64,000 bases of DNA from Oceanobacillus jeddahensis (GCF_000750635.1 NZ_CCDM010000003.1:645121-709120); one strand, 5' to 3'; counted from the stretch's first letter, positions 25,710 to 36,286 are shown. The notes: generated from the sequence alone by a model not told the origin. Made by a program: numbers and translations.

Positions 25710-26999
25710 TTAACCTTCTAGTAATAAATCATATGGATCTTCAAGCATTTCTTTAATTCGAACCAGGAATTGAACTGCTTCTTTTCCATCAACAATTCGG
25801 TGATCATAGGATAATGCAATATACATCATCGGACGTACTTCAATGGAATCATCCGGCATAGCGATTGGACGCTTTATAATATTATGCATTCCTAAAATGC
25901 CAACCTGTGGCGCATTTAAAATTGGTGTAGACATCATGGACCCAAAAGTACCACCATTCGTAATTGTAAAGGAACCACCTTGCAAATCGTTTAAGGACAA
26001 TTTATTATCACGTGCTTTTTTACCTAAGTCAAGGATATCTTGTTCGATTCCTGCAAAATCTTTATGATCTGCGTCGCGAACAACTGGAACAACAAGACCG
26101 TCATCTGTTGAAACGGCAATACCAATATCATAGAATTTCTTAATGACTAATTCATTTCCTTGAATTTCTGCATTAAGAAGCGGGAACTCTTTTAATGCGC
26201 CAACAACAGCCTTTGCAAAGAATGACATAAATCCTAGCTTCACACCATTTTTTTCTAAGAATTTATCCTTTCGCTGCTTACGAAGCTCCATAACTGCTGT
26301 CATATCAACTTCGTTAAATGTTGTTAACATTGCTGTATTATGTTGTACTTCTACAAGATTTTTAGCAATTGTTTGACGGCGGCGTGTCATTTTAATACGT
26401 TCTACCGGTTTATCAAACTCTGTTTTCTCTGATTTAGGTTCTTCTTTTTTCTCCGGTTTTGATGGTGCAGACTCTTTCTTTGGAGCCTTATTATGAGCTT
26501 CCACATCGTCTGGACGAACTCTTCCCAGAGGGTCCCGTGTCTGTACTTCGCTTAAGTCGATCCCTAATTCGCGGGCGCGTTTTCTTGCTGCAGGAGAAGC
26601 GATCACATCTCCATTATTTTGTTCAGATGCAGATTCTTGTTTACTTTCTTGAGAAGTTTCTTCTTTAGATTCTTCTTTTGGTGCTTGTTTAGGCGCTTCC
26701 TCTTCTTTTGCTTCCGATTTCTCTTGTTCACTTTCTTCTTTATCAGAAGATGCTCCAGCTTCCCCGTTCTCATCTAACTTACCGATTACGTCCCCGACAG
26801 AAACATCCTCACCTTCGCCACTTGTAATTTCAGCGATAACACCAGCAAATTCTGAGTTGACTTCCACATTAACTTTATCCGTCTCCAACTCTACAATGGC
26901 ATCGCCTTTTTCTACTTTATCGCCTTCTTTTACAAGCCATTCTGCTATTGTTCCCTCTGTGATAGATTCCGCTAGTTCAGGTATTTTAATTTCTTGCAC
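25710..26999 (-). CDS. odhB: Dihydrolipoyllysine succinyltransferase (E2 of 2-oxoglutarate dehydrogenase)
   Basis: A 429-residue core subunit of the 2-oxoglutarate dehydrogenase complex in the citric acid cycle. The lipoyl domain carries Lys42 in LETDKVNVE, followed by a long Glu/Lys/Ser-rich linker (about 80-130), the E3-binding domain ([18 protein letters not shown]) and the catalytic domain ending in SYDHRIVDG with the catalytic His. The start is GTG 26999, 8 nt behind AAGGAGG, which lies inside the end of odhA; the gene starts 1 nt beyond the odhA stop. The operon pair matches B. subtilis odhAB. Confidence 0.96.
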   Translation of the reverse strand: MQEIKIPELAESITEGTIAEWLVKEGDKVEKGDAIVELETDKVNVEVNSEFAGVIAEITSGEGEDVSVGDVIGKLDENGEAGASSDKEESEQEKSEAKEEEAPKQAPKEESKEETSQESKQESASEQNNGDVIASPAARKRARELGIDLSEVQTRDPLGRVRPDDVEAHNKAPKKESAPSKPEKKEEPKSEKTEFDKPVERIKMTRRRQTIAKNLVEVQHNTAMLTTFNEVDMTAVMELRKQRKDKFLEKNGVKLGFMSFFAKAVVGALKEFPLLNAEIQGNELVIKKFYDIGIAVSTDDGLVVPVVRDADHKDFAGIEQDILDLGKKARDNKLSLNDLQGGSFTITNGGTFGSMMSTPILNAPQVGILGMHNIIKRPIAMPDDSIEVRPMMYIALSYDHRIVDGKEAVQFLVRIKEMLEDPYDLLLEG

Positions 27000-27000
27000 T

Positions 27001-29886
27001 TTATTTTCCTCCTTCAAATCCGTTCAATGCTTGGTCAATAATATATTGATGCGCTGTTTTATGCACAGTAGGTATGCCTCCAGCTGGTGCTGCACGCTTC
27101 GGTCTGCTGATAACGTGTAATTCTTGATCCTCTTCAAGAAGCTCTCTTAAGTAGTCATCTACAAAATCCCATGAACCCATATTTTTCGGTTCTTCTTGTA
27201 CCCAAACTATTTCTTTTAAGTTAGGAAGTTTTTTGATTTCTTCTTGAATTGCTTTTTGCGGGAAAGGATAGATTTGCTCTACTCGTAAAGCCCGAATCCA
27301 ATCACAGCTTTGTTCCGCTTCTTCCATTTCGCCTTCAATATCGATCATAATTTTTCCGCTACCTAATAAAAGACGGGTTGTTTTTTTAGGATCTGTATCA
27401 AAATAAGGTTGTTCACGTAGCGTTTTAAAACCGCCACTTGAAAACTCTTCGGCACTGGAAGCCATCTTAGGATCCCTGATAAGACTGCTTTTCGGTGTCA
27501 TCAAAATCAATGGTCGTGCCTCTGGACGAGAACGCATTGCTGCCTGACGTCGAAGCAGATGGAATAACTGTGCAGAAGAAGTGACATTTGCGATAATCCA
27601 GTTATTCTCTGCAGCCATTTGCAGGTAACGTTCTAAACGTGCACTTGAATGTTCTGGCCCCTGTCCTTCATATCCATGTGGCAGCAGTAATACCATATTT
27701 GATTTTTCATCCCATTTTGCTCTTGCTGAAGCAATAAATTGATCAATAATCACCTGACCGGCATTGGCAAAATCGCCAAACTGTGCTTCCCAGATAACGA
27801 GCGTGCTTGGCGAGTAAACACTATAGCCATACTCAAAGCCTAAAACACCAGTTTCTGATAATGGGCTGTTACGAACATCAAAGGAAGCTTTCACATCAGA
27901 TAATCCATGCATCGGACTATATTTTTCACCTGTCTCTACATCATGCAGAACAACATGGCGATGAGCAAAAGTTCCCCGCTCTGTATCCTGTCCTGTTAAA
28001 CGGATCGGTGTGCCGTCTTTTAATATAGAGGCAAAGGCTAACGCTTCCCCTGTTCCCCAATCTGCTTTATTACCTTCTTCTAATGCATCTTCTCTGCGTT
28101 TTAAGATTCTTTCAGTTTTCTTAAAGCCTTTAAAACCTTCCGGGCGTTCCAGCAACTCTTTATTAATTTGCTTTAAAGTCTCTAAATCTACTGCTGTTTC
28201 AAATTGATCTAATCTATTAGATAACACTTCCGGCATTGATTTTGGCTGAGGGTCGCCAATTTCACTTTCTGTCATGCCTTTATAAATATCAGAAAGTTTT
28301 GTATCTACCTCATTTTTAATCTCGTCAAATTCACCGGATTCCAATAGATTTCTTTCCTCCATTGCACGTGCAAATAGCGTAGATACGGATGGATGATTAT
28401 CGATTTCACTGTATAATTGCGGTTGTGTCGTTCTTGGCTCATCCATTTCATTATGGCCATAACGGCGATAACCTACTAAATCAATCAAAATATCTTTATG
28501 AAATTTTTTACGATATTCACAAGCAATTTTCACCGCAGAAATACAAGAAATCGGATCGTCTGCGCTGACACGGACAATTGGAATTTCAAAACCTTTTGCC
28601 AAATCACTTGCATAGCGCGTAGAGCGTCCATCCACGCGGTCTGTTGTATAGCCGAGCTGGTTATTGGCGATAAGATGTACTGTCCCGCCAGTTGTATACC
28701 CCGGCAAACCACTTAAATTAAGTGTTTCGGCAACAACTCCTTCTCCAATAAAAGCTGCATCTCCATGAATAATTAACGGCATTGCTTTATTCGTATCTCT
28801 CGCAGGATAACCGCTTACATCACGTTCATCTTGTGCTGCCCGGGCAAACCCTTCCACAACAGGGTTGACAAATTCAAGATGTGACGGATTGTGCGCTAAT
28901 GTTATTTTTGTGTTCACTTTACTGCCGTGGATCACTTCTTTTTCTGCACCGAAATGGTATTTTACGTCTCCAGTCCAGCCATAGTTAATTGCTTTTGAAC
29001 CTTCTGACGGCATCAATTCCTTATCTCTTGTATAATTAAACTCGGAAAAAATCTTATCATACGGCTTTTTCAATACATTTGCCAATACAGCTAAACGTCC
29101 GCGATGCGCCATTCCCATCATCACATGTTCAATGTTATCTTCATTTGCATATTTCACAAGGTAGTCGATCATTGGAACCATTGATTCTAAGCCTTCGATA
29201 GAAAAACGCTTTTGACCGACGAATGTTTTATGAAGAAATTTTTCAAAACCTTCTACTTCGTATAAACGCTTTAGAATATCCTTCCTGCCCTCTTGATCCG
29301 GATCAAACCTTGCATTACCTTCTTCAATCAAATCAAACAGCCAAGTACGTTCTTCATCATTATTTACATGATCGTATTCAAACGTAATGGTGCCTGTATA
29401 GTATTTTTTCAACAGGTTAATAACATCTAAACCTGTTTCAACGCCTTCTTTTTGACGTTCCCAGATCCAAGATGCCCGGATTTTTTTTAAATCATCTTCT
29501 GTTAACCCATAATGCTTTAAATCCAGCATTTTAGACGGGGCACTTTTATACCCGCCAACGGAATAAATATCCGCATCCGTATGACCGTAACGTCGAATAG
29601 CCTCAACAAATTTGATTGCTGAGGTTAATTTAGTCACATCAAAATTTTCTGATACATTTACATTAGAAGGTGCTTGTTCACTTGAAGAGACAAAAGCTGT
29701 TTCTCCCTTTAACCAAGCAGGTGCTCCATGTGTATCAAACAATGATTTAATAGAAGATTCAACTTGTTCTGGATCTTCTTTGTACAATTCATACTGTTGT
29801 TCTATATACCCCGCATTTTGTCCGTGAAACTGTCCCCAAAACTTTTCTGCAGACTCTTCATTTCCTGGCACGACTGATACCCCCAT
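27001..29886 (-). CDS. odhA: 2-oxoglutarate dehydrogenase E1 component
   Basis: A 961-residue thiamine diphosphate enzyme that decarboxylates 2-oxoglutarate and transfers the succinyl group to the lipoyl arm of OdhB. N-terminal [20 protein letters not shown], the GMAHRGRL block near residue 258, [14 protein letters not shown] for cofactor binding, and the [20 protein letters not shown] block in the pyrimidine-binding domain are all present. The ATG has a weak ribosome binding site; a GTG five codons later sits 8 nt behind GGGGG and may be the true start. Upstream lies a perfect hairpin (29981-30004) of unknown role. Confidence 0.95.
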   Translation of the reverse strand: MGVSVVPGNEESAEKFWGQFHGQNAGYIEQQYELYKEDPEQVESSIKSLFDTHGAPAWLKGETAFVSSSEQAPSNVNVSENFDVTKLTSAIKFVEAIRRYGHTDADIYSVGGYKSAPSKMLDLKHYGLTEDDLKKIRASWIWERQKEGVETGLDVINLLKKYYTGTITFEYDHVNNDEERTWLFDLIEEGNARFDPDQEGRKDILKRLYEVEGFEKFLHKTFVGQKRFSIEGLESMVPMIDYLVKYANEDNIEHVMMGMAHRGRLAVLANVLKKPYDKIFSEFNYTRDKELMPSEGSKAINYGWTGDVKYHFGAEKEVIHGSKVNTKITLAHNPSHLEFVNPVVEGFARAAQDERDVSGYPARDTNKAMPLIIHGDAAFIGEGVVAETLNLSGLPGYTTGGTVHLIANNQLGYTTDRVDGRSTRYASDLAKGFEIPIVRVSADDPISCISAVKIACEYRKKFHKDILIDLVGYRRYGHNEMDEPRTTQPQLYSEIDNHPSVSTLFARAMEERNLLESGEFDEIKNEVDTKLSDIYKGMTESEIGDPQPKSMPEVLSNRLDQFETAVDLETLKQINKELLERPEGFKGFKKTERILKRREDALEEGNKADWGTGEALAFASILKDGTPIRLTGQDTERGTFAHRHVVLHDVETGEKYSPMHGLSDVKASFDVRNSPLSETGVLGFEYGYSVYSPSTLVIWEAQFGDFANAGQVIIDQFIASARAKWDEKSNMVLLLPHGYEGQGPEHSSARLERYLQMAAENNWIIANVTSSAQLFHLLRRQAAMRSRPEARPLILMTPKSSLIRDPKMASSAEEFSSGGFKTLREQPYFDTDPKKTTRLLLGSGKIMIDIEGEMEEAEQSCDWIRALRVEQIYPFPQKAIQEEIKKLPNLKEIVWVQEEPKNMGSWDFVDDYLRELLEEDQELHVISRPKRAAPAGGIPTVHKTAHQYIIDQALNGFEGGK

Positions 29887-30129
29887 TGCATTACTAATCC
29901 GTTATGAAAACGGTTCAATTTTGTTATAATGATCCTATTTACTTTACATTAATTAATATACATGATTTTTAGTGCGGTTACAAGGAATCGGAACTGATTC
30001 CTTGGGAGAATTCGACATTTTTTATCAAAACGGAGAAGGCGGGTCCAAGGGGGAGTCTTTTCTTATTTTTCTGATAATAAAACAGGAGTTTTTTATTGAT
30101 TTATTCATAATGATCTCTAAGAATTAAGT
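29887..30129. other. Leader region of odhA with hairpins
   Basis: About 240 bp. It contains CAAGGAATC ggaact GATTCCTTG (29981-30004), a perfect 9-bp stem, and CCGTT ttcat AACGG (29908-29922) close to the odhA start. Neither has a U-run. The odhA promoter must lie here, but no strong -35/-10 pair is evident. Confidence 0.5.
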
Positions 30130-30718
30130 ACTCAACTTTCACACATTAAAAAGAGACTTCATTTCCATAGAAACAAGGGTTGATCGTTCCTTCGATAAAA
30201 AGAAGGTGAAGTGTAAAGCACCGCTGCGGCGTATCGTTTTGCTTTCGACGTACAACGGTTTTTGATGGGGCGAGTAATCGCAGTCCCAACCCCAGGACGT
30301 TGCGACCTTAGCCTGCCTAGGGGCACGCTCTTCAGCTAGTAAGGTGTTCTATACGTGGAAAACAACTTACCAAATAGATGTCTGATCAGGTAGGACATAT
30401 TTTTCATGCTGCATGGTAAAATGTTCCGCCAAGAATACTTTCTGTGCATAAAAGCTATTCCTGATGTTAATTATCCACGCTTTCATGATTGGTTGTCCAG
30501 GCAAAAACTACTATTTTCGACCAACTTATCAAAATGTTATTTCTTTCATTCGCTGTAGAACCCCATCAGAGCGGAATGGTTGACCGGAGCGGAACTATGC
30601 ACAATCATCAATTCCAAAATGGCCGGATATTTAATCAAAAAGCAAGCATGGTAATGGAGAATATTTTCATCCTGAAATAGCAAGATATATATGCTTATTC
30701 TTAGACGCGAAAGTTAAA
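30130..30718 (+). mobile_element. Family E repeat element, copy E3 (smallest)
   Basis: About 589 bp, from ACTCAACTTTCACACATTAA to TTAGACGCGAAAGTTAAA. It has the GACGT cassette (about 30246-30317) but lacks the TTTTGCCAAG hairpin module: the sequence jumps from CTCTTCAGCTA straight to GTAAGGTGTTC. In the other copies the missing module lies between two GCTA tetranucleotides. No gene is visible. Confidence 0.8.
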
Positions 30719-30975
30719 TTAAATATAAGAATAGTTCACAATATCGGATTTTTCCGTTATAATAAGGACAAAACTTCATGCTGACAGACAATAATATTTC
30801 CTGTCAGATGTAAAATCAGATGCCTCATAATGGAAGCTGATTAATTGGGGCAAACTGAAGTCACCTGCCTGTTTCTAACCATCATAGGAATGAGCTGTGA
30901 ATTCATCATGCCTTAAAATGTTTTCTAACGTACCAAAAATGGGTATCATTACTACATAGAAGGAGGAATCCGTTT

Positions 30976-31086
30976 ATGAATTTAGCATTAATCATGGGAG
31001 TAACTGTTACTTTTCTTGTTTCTTGCTTCACGTCTGGCTACGCATCAAAACCAGGAGTTCCAAAAGAAGATCAACGTACTTGCTAA
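30976..31086 (+). CDS. Small hydrophobic protein of unknown function (36 residues)
   Basis: MNLALIMGVTVTFLVSCFTS followed by GYASKPGVPKEDQRTC. AGGAGG stands 9 nt before the ATG and an intrinsic terminator follows at 31119, so it looks like a complete small gene. The N-terminal half is hydrophobic and could span the membrane once; the Cys at position 17 is not in a convincing lipobox because a charged N-region is missing. I do not recognise the family. Confidence 0.55.
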   Translation: MNLALIMGVTVTFLVSCFTSGYASKPGVPKEDQRTC

Positions 31087-31118
31087 CATGAAAGAAACTT
31101 TATCAAAGGTCGTAATTA

Positions 31119-31152
31119 AAAAGATGCCTCCTGTCCCGGAGACATCTTTTTT
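31119..31152 (+). terminator. Terminator of the 36-residue ORF
   Basis: AAAAAGATGCCTCC tgtccc GGAGACATCTTTTTT on the plus strand, with a single mismatch in the stem and a run of six T. Confidence 0.8.
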
Positions 31153-31246
31153 ACAGTTTATAAAGGGAAATGCAATCATAGTTGCAGGTCTCAATCAACA
31201 AAGAGTAACATCTAAATGCTTCGTTTACCAGATTGAACATTCGTTA

Positions 31247-31720
31247 TTAATGTAAATCAGGAAATCCCTGCTGTCTTAAGGCCTCGTAAATAATAATAGA
31301 AGCTGTATTCGACAGGTTTAACGAACGGACCTGGTCATTCATATGAACCCGTAAGCATTTGTCTGCTTTACCTTCCAGCAATTCACGGGGGATTCCCGTT
31401 GATTCTTTTCCAAATACAAAAAATTGGTCTGTATCCACAGGTGAAAAATCAAAATCGGTGTAATACTTCGTTCCAAAATTTTCAATATAATAAAAGCTTC
31501 CTTCTGGATAGGTTTGATACAATTCTTCCATAGAATCATATTCTCTTACATCAACATTTTCCCAATAATCCAGACCGGCACGCCGGACCATTTTGCTATC
31601 TGTTGAAAAACCAAGCGGATGGATAAGGTGTAAAGTTGTTCCAGTCGCTAAACATGTTCTTCCAATATTCCCCGTGTTTGCCGGGATTTCTGGTTCAAAT
31701 AATACAACGTGTAAACTCAC
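31247..31720 (-). CDS. trmL: tRNA (cytidine/uridine-34 2'-O)-methyltransferase TrmL
   Basis: A 157-residue SPOUT-class enzyme that methylates the ribose of the wobble nucleotide in two leucine tRNAs, using S-adenosylmethionine. Conserved blocks: FEPEIPANTGNIGRTCLATG (residues 8-27), VFGKESTGIP (about 103-112) and the knot motif VRSLNLSNTASIIIYEALRQ near the C-terminus. Starts with GTG behind AAGGAGA. The order trmL (cspR), amidase protein, queG mirrors the cspR-yhbA-yhbB neighbourhood of B. subtilis. Length is normal. Confidence 0.94.
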   Translation of the reverse strand: MSLHVVLFEPEIPANTGNIGRTCLATGTTLHLIHPLGFSTDSKMVRRAGLDYWENVDVREYDSMEELYQTYPEGSFYYIENFGTKYYTDFDFSPVDTDQFFVFGKESTGIPRELLEGKADKCLRVHMNDQVRSLNLSNTASIIIYEALRQQGFPDLH

Positions 31721-31842
31721 CGTTCATTCTCCTTCAATTTTAAATTCTAAAAGTCTAGTTCTGTCATTTCTATATCTATTAAAGTTTTGACAATCCCGAT
31801 TTGTTGGGGAGGTTGAATTAAAAAACTTCACTTTATTATACA

Positions 31843-32697
31843 CTAACTTATTTCAATGCGAAAAAACTTATATTTTATTTCTGGCGTCCAGGCAGTTGAG
31901 TCCTCATAGGACCAATAACGGTTACGGCTATTGTCTGTATGTGCATTAACGAGCGGCATATTTTCAGCATCCTTTCGAACCACAATAGTTGTATGATTCC
32001 ATGCTCCGTCACCATTAAAATCATAGCAAATCACATCACCTGGATTTAATTCTTCCGGTGTTTCAACCTCTATTCCTCTTATACCACGTTCAGAGCCGCT
32101 TAAATACCACCTGAACGAATGGGCTACAGACCAGCTGAAACTCCATGAATCGTTTCCGTACCACCAGCCCCGTTCCCGAACTGGTTCTCCCCACATGGGG
32201 CCGCCTCCAGCCCGTAAACATTGGGAAATATAGTTCGTGCAATCATCTTCAAAGCGAAGATATTCCGGATTATAACTATTCCACCAACGTTCTGCATATT
32301 TTACTGCTTCCAGCCGATTATATTCTGTTTCACGATGATTATCCTTATTGTTTTCTTGTTTAAAAACAGGAATCAGATTGTTGCCACTTTCCACTGAAGG
32401 CTTTTCGATATATTGATGCCTATTTTCTTCGTTCGATTTTTTCACAAGCTGATAGGGGATGACCTGTTCTTCCGTATAAAAAAGATCCCCATGTTTCATT
32501 AAATATACAAAGTGTACCGCATATTTCATGCTTCTGATGGTGTCATAGGATTGTTTGCTTAAGACGAGGCCTCTCCCTTTTACCTTTACAATTTGCGCCT
32601 CTCTCCTCTTACAAAGCTCCTTCTTTTTATGCCACCAATCTTGATTTTCTTTAGTTCCTCTGAAAAAATGCTGCCAGTACGTTTGGATATCTCCCAT
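31843..32697 (-). CDS. Putative amidase-domain protein, YhbB-like
   Basis: A 284-residue protein whose C-terminal half is an Amidase_6 (papain-like, NlpC/P60-related) domain: DDCTNYISQCLRAGGGPM has the presumed catalytic Cys near residue 153, and AWNHTTIVV has the His near 235, with AHTDN completing the site. The N-terminal half is basic with no recognisable domain. There is no signal peptide or membrane segment, which is odd for a cell-wall amidase; B. subtilis YhbB is similar. Substrate unknown. An R2 repeat separates it from queG, upstream on the same strand. Confidence 0.75.
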   Translation of the reverse strand: MGDIQTYWQHFFRGTKENQDWWHKKKELCKRREAQIVKVKGRGLVLSKQSYDTIRSMKYAVHFVYLMKHGDLFYTEEQVIPYQLVKKSNEENRHQYIEKPSVESGNNLIPVFKQENNKDNHRETEYNRLEAVKYAERWWNSYNPEYLRFEDDCTNYISQCLRAGGGPMWGEPVRERGWWYGNDSWSFSWSVAHSFRWYLSGSERGIRGIEVETPEELNPGDVICYDFNGDGAWNHTTIVVRKDAENMPLVNAHTDNSRNRYWSYEDSTAWTPEIKYKFFRIEIS

Positions 32698-32730
32698 AAA
32701 AAAATCGCCTCCTCGTCAAAGCTTATGCAT

Positions 32731-32901
32731 AAAACGAAACTTCATTCAGCAGGAGTTTTTCTTTTCTCCTGCTGAATGATTAGTTGATTGATTCAGGGAG
32801 TTAGTGCCCGTTATCTCCCGCCTGAATAAATTTATTCTGCCTCTTTATTTGGAGGCGGGAATTTTACGGGCACTTCTCCGTGATAAAACGAAACTTCATT
32901 C
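32731..32901 (+). repeat. Repeat family R2, two-hairpin copy
   Basis: Hairpin 1 has arms ATTCAGCAGGAG (32744-32755) and CTCCTGCTGAAT (32766-32777). Hairpin 2 has arms TGCCCG with CTCCCGCCTGAATAAA and TTTATTTGGAGGCGGGA with CGGGCA (about 32815-32872). The sequence AAAACGAAACTTCATTC occurs at both ends (32731 and 32885). The copy at 42004 has different bases in the stems that keep pairing. Confidence 0.75.
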
Positions 32902-32976
32902 CGCGTGAGTTTTATGGACGATATTCTGTGTAGAGGAGACAATTGAATGGCAAAAAATTGTATACATGCCTTTCTT

Positions 32977-34113
32977 TTAATTAGCAGTCATTGCAAACAG
33001 AGCATTTTCCATTTCATATTGCACTTGTTCATCATCTTCTTTTTCTAACGCATGAGATAGCGCTTCTTTCGCTACATCTGTTCCTATTTTCCCTAACGAC
33101 CATGCAGCACTGCCACGGATAACTGGCCGGGGATCATTTTTCATAATAGCTATTAAATCTTCAACAGCAGTAACCTCTTTATAATGACCCAACGCTAAAA
33201 TAACATTTCGTTGAATCGGTTTTTTCCCTCTCCAAGAACCTGACATATGTCCGAATTTTTCCTTAAACTCTCGATTAGATAAATGAAGCATTGGTTTGAG
33301 TCTCGGTTTAACTAACTCCGGTTCCGGCTCTAATTCTTTATGGAAATGAGAGTCTTTTCCTCGATTCCAAGGGCATACCTGCTGACATGTATCACATCCG
33401 TATAACCGATTTCCTATTTTCGTACGAAATTCTTCTGGTAAAAAATCTTTTGTCTGTGTTAAAAATGCGATACAGCGCTGTGCATTTAACTGTCCGCCCT
33501 GGACAATGGCTCCGGTAGGGCAAGCGTCTAAGCAAATCGTACAATCTCCGCAACCATCCTCTATCGGCGAATCAGGGATAAACGGAATATTGGTCAGCAT
33601 TTCTCCTAAATAAACAAACGAACCATACTCCTTTGTAATTATGGAAGTGTTCTTGCCGCTGAACCCGACACCTGCACGTTCAGCCACAGCCCGGTCGCTT
33701 AATTCTCCTGTATCTACCATAGACTTAATAACGGCGTCGGGTACTCTTTTTTTTATATACTCCCCGAGTTTATCTAGTCGTTCCCGTAAAGCTACGTGAT
33801 AATCTATGCCCCATGAGGCACGTGCAAAAATGCCGCGTCTATCTCCTTTTGTCCCTCTCGGTGTTTTCTCCATTCGTGAAGGATAAGCGACGGCAATGGA
33901 AATAATAGACTTAGATTCCGGAAGTAACCTTTGAGGTTCCGTCCTTTCCTCAATACTTCCTTTTTCAAAACCGGATTGATACTGCAGCTCTTGCTGACGC
34001 CGTAACCGTTCCTTCATCTCTGTAAAAATATCAGCCGTTGTAAAACCAATCTTATCGATACCGATTGTTTTCGCATAGGCTTGAATATCTTTTTGCAGCT
34101 CTTCTATTTTCAT
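32977..34113 (-). CDS. queG: Epoxyqueuosine reductase QueG
   Basis: A 378-residue cobalamin-dependent iron-sulfur enzyme for the last step of queuosine synthesis in tRNA. It contains two [4Fe-4S] motifs, CGDCTICLDACP and CDTCQQVCPW, following a substrate domain (VDTGELSDRAVAERAGVG is the family block). A C-terminal HEAT-like repeat domain (VIRGSAAWSLGKIG) binds tRNA. The ATG at 34113 is preceded by GGGAGG; an upstream in-frame ATG at 34161 lacks one. It is encoded between the amidase-domain gene and the ABC-class ATPase gene on the same strand. Confidence 0.95.
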   Translation of the reverse strand: MKIEELQKDIQAYAKTIGIDKIGFTTADIFTEMKERLRRQQELQYQSGFEKGSIEERTEPQRLLPESKSIISIAVAYPSRMEKTPRGTKGDRRGIFARASWGIDYHVALRERLDKLGEYIKKRVPDAVIKSMVDTGELSDRAVAERAGVGFSGKNTSIITKEYGSFVYLGEMLTNIPFIPDSPIEDGCGDCTICLDACPTGAIVQGGQLNAQRCIAFLTQTKDFLPEEFRTKIGNRLYGCDTCQQVCPWNRGKDSHFHKELEPEPELVKPRLKPMLHLSNREFKEKFGHMSGSWRGKKPIQRNVILALGHYKEVTAVEDLIAIMKNDPRPVIRGSAAWSLGKIGTDVAKEALSHALEKEDDEQVQYEMENALFAMTAN

Positions 34114-34185
34114 CCTGCCGCCTCCCTTCGATTCATTTTTATCATTGTGCATCCACTTCATTATTTCAGATAGAGATAACTGTAT

Positions 34186-35883
34186 TTACTTCATTGAGAA
34201 TTTTGCTTTACGCATTCGATTCAATACCGCAGCAATTTCATTTTTCCTTGGTCTCGCTAAATCCCCAGGGTGTTTCTCATTACTTTTAGTCAGTTTTTCC
34301 AGTCCCTGGTCCATTTTTTCATCAATATGCTGTATTAAAGCTTCAAACGAAGAAAAATTACTTCCTTCATTCCGATAAAGATACTGAATGATTTCCGCAA
34401 TCATTCTTGTTTGAGAAGCATCTACCAGCTGCTCTGTATAAGCAAAGGTGATCGGTTCTTTTCCAAATAAAATTTGAAATTGCCCTTTTGCCTGGATTTT
34501 AAATCTTTTATCCGTCTGTTTAGGAAATGTAGAAGCTAACAGCTGTCGGTTTTGCAAGCTCGTAAAATCCGCCGGCTCTACATTACTATTTGCAATAGGA
34601 TCTTCCTTTATAATTTCTTTTGCTCTTTGTGTTACATTTTTCGGCTTGTATTCCTTCATAAGAATAACGGTATCTGCCACAGCAAAATAATCTCCGGAAC
34701 CACCCGTTACTAAAACAACTGATTTATCTGTTTCATCCACCAGCTGTCTGATTCGATGTATAAATGGGGTAATCGGCTCATTTTCAGGGTCAATCAGCTT
34801 TTGCATACGGCTGTCGCGGATCATAAAATTGGTGGCGCTGGTATCCTCATCAATCAGCAATGTTTCTGCTCCGACCTCTAAAGCTTCCATTACATTCGCT
34901 GCCTGTGAAGTACTTCCACTAGCGTTCATTGTTGAAAAAGACGTCGTATCTTTTCCATGAGGAAGATTAGAAATAAAAGGAGAAATATTTACAGATGATA
35001 TTTCTCTGCCATCCTCTGCCCGAATTTTGACAGCACTCGGATCCGTACAAATAAATTCACGTCCATCTCCTTGGCAATGCGGATAAATGCCACGTTCTAT
35101 CGCTTGAAGGAGTGTGCTTTTCCCATGATAACCACCGCCGGTAATGAGGGTGACACCTTGCTTAACTGCCATTCCTTTTACTATTTTGCCATGAGGAAGG
35201 GTTAATTCTACTTCATCTTCCGGCGGACTTTGAAAGGCAATTGCTCCTCCAGCAGGCAAATCACTCACGCCGCTTTTTCTTGGCAAAATAGAACCGTTGG
35301 CAATAAAACTTACCCAGTTATTTTCTTTCATTGCTTGCCATATCGCTTCTTGCTGATCAGCTAATTGGACTGCTTGCTGAATGTCTTTATCTAAAATTTT
35401 AAAAGTTGAATTCTCCAATAGATCTGGAATAGCTTGGTTAAATAATTTGATTGCTTCTTTTCCGTTAATGGAACGTCCATTAGCAGGTAAACCAACAGAT
35501 AAGCAAACCGCTATCTCTTGTTTTGCAATGTTTACAGCTGTCCGTTCCAATATTTCCTGACCCGGTCCATCAAAAGCAATCATACCACTTTTTCCGGAAC
35601 CATTTATGGACACTTTATTTTGCTTTACTGCTTTATCAACCGCTCGTGCAAAAGCATCTTCCACTGCAACACGGCGGGATTTAGTTTCCAACCACTCAGA
35701 CGCTATATGACGTTCCTTTTCCGGAATCACTATCCTTATTTTTGAAGGACTGGCAAATGGATCTCCTTGTACATAGTCAATATGGAGTGTATAACGTGGA
35801 TACGTATAGCTTCCTGCAATTTGCTTATAAGCTTTGTAACTTTTCCGATCGATTTGTAATAAGTTATTTTTAAGACGATTCAT
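34186..35883 (-). CDS. ABC-class predicted ATPase (ABC_ATPase family)
   Basis: A 565-residue soluble protein of the stand-alone ABC-class ATPase family. Walker A is GGGYHGKSTLL (about residues 250-260), followed by FISNLPHGKDTTSFST, a Walker B-like LLIDEDTSATNFM (about 340-352) and VLVTGGSGDYF. It has no membrane segment and no partner permease. GGAGGGG precedes the ATG. Members are widespread in Firmicutes but their biological role is not known to me. It lies upstream of queG with a 72-bp gap. Confidence 0.85.
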   Translation of the reverse strand: MNRLKNNLLQIDRKSYKAYKQIAGSYTYPRYTLHIDYVQGDPFASPSKIRIVIPEKERHIASEWLETKSRRVAVEDAFARAVDKAVKQNKVSINGSGKSGMIAFDGPGQEILERTAVNIAKQEIAVCLSVGLPANGRSINGKEAIKLFNQAIPDLLENSTFKILDKDIQQAVQLADQQEAIWQAMKENNWVSFIANGSILPRKSGVSDLPAGGAIAFQSPPEDEVELTLPHGKIVKGMAVKQGVTLITGGGYHGKSTLLQAIERGIYPHCQGDGREFICTDPSAVKIRAEDGREISSVNISPFISNLPHGKDTTSFSTMNASGSTSQAANVMEALEVGAETLLIDEDTSATNFMIRDSRMQKLIDPENEPITPFIHRIRQLVDETDKSVVLVTGGSGDYFAVADTVILMKEYKPKNVTQRAKEIIKEDPIANSNVEPADFTSLQNRQLLASTFPKQTDKRFKIQAKGQFQILFGKEPITFAYTEQLVDASQTRMIAEIIQYLYRNEGSNFSSFEALIQHIDEKMDQGLEKLTKSNEKHPGDLARPRKNEIAAVLNRMRKAKFSMK

Positions 35884-36044
35884 TATCGCCCCTCCATTCT
35901 GTTTGGATTCTTTTATAAACAGCGTACATGTTTAAAGGAAGATGAACAAATATTTAATAACGAAAACTTGGCATTCACGAATGCCTTAGTTGGCGTTGTA
36001 GCTATCTATCTCTAACAAATATAATATTTTATAAAGCACAAAAT

Positions 36045-36087
36045 AAAAACGCAACGCTTCGTAGACTGAGTACGAAACACTGCGTTA
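36045..36087 (-). terminator. Terminator of the tRNA-Gly gene
   Basis: On the minus strand AACGCAGTGTTTCGT pairs with ACGAAGCGTTGCGTT and is followed by TTTATTTT. It lies 12 bp after the CCA end. Confidence 0.75.
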
Positions 36088-36098
36088 TCACATATGTA

Positions 36099-36172
36099 TG
36101 GAGCGGGTGAAGGGAATCGAACCCTCGTCATCAGCTTGGAAGGCTGAGGTTTTACCATTAAACTACACCCGC
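36099..36172 (-). tRNA. tRNA-Gly (anticodon TCC)
   Basis: On the minus strand the gene reads GCGGGTGTAGTTTAATGGTA at the 5' side and ends GGGTTCGATTCCC, then CACCCGC T CCA. The 7-bp acceptor stem GCGGGTG/CACCCGC is perfect, the TTCGATTC T-loop is present and the anticodon loop CTTCCAA gives TCC, reading GGA and GGG. CCA is encoded. It is a single tRNA, not a cluster. Confidence 0.96.
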
Positions 36173-36286
36173 ATGATTTGTATTTGTTTTTCAACGACAA
36201 GATTTATTATAGCAACGTATTCGATAAAAATCAACAATAAATTTAATTTTTTTCATGAAACAGAAATCGAAAATTAATATTTAGTA

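Noticed and set aside
30123..30725. Target duplication ATTAA around E3, and short matches around E4 and E5
   Set aside because: The matches are AT-rich, imperfect or not directly at the ends, so they may be chance.
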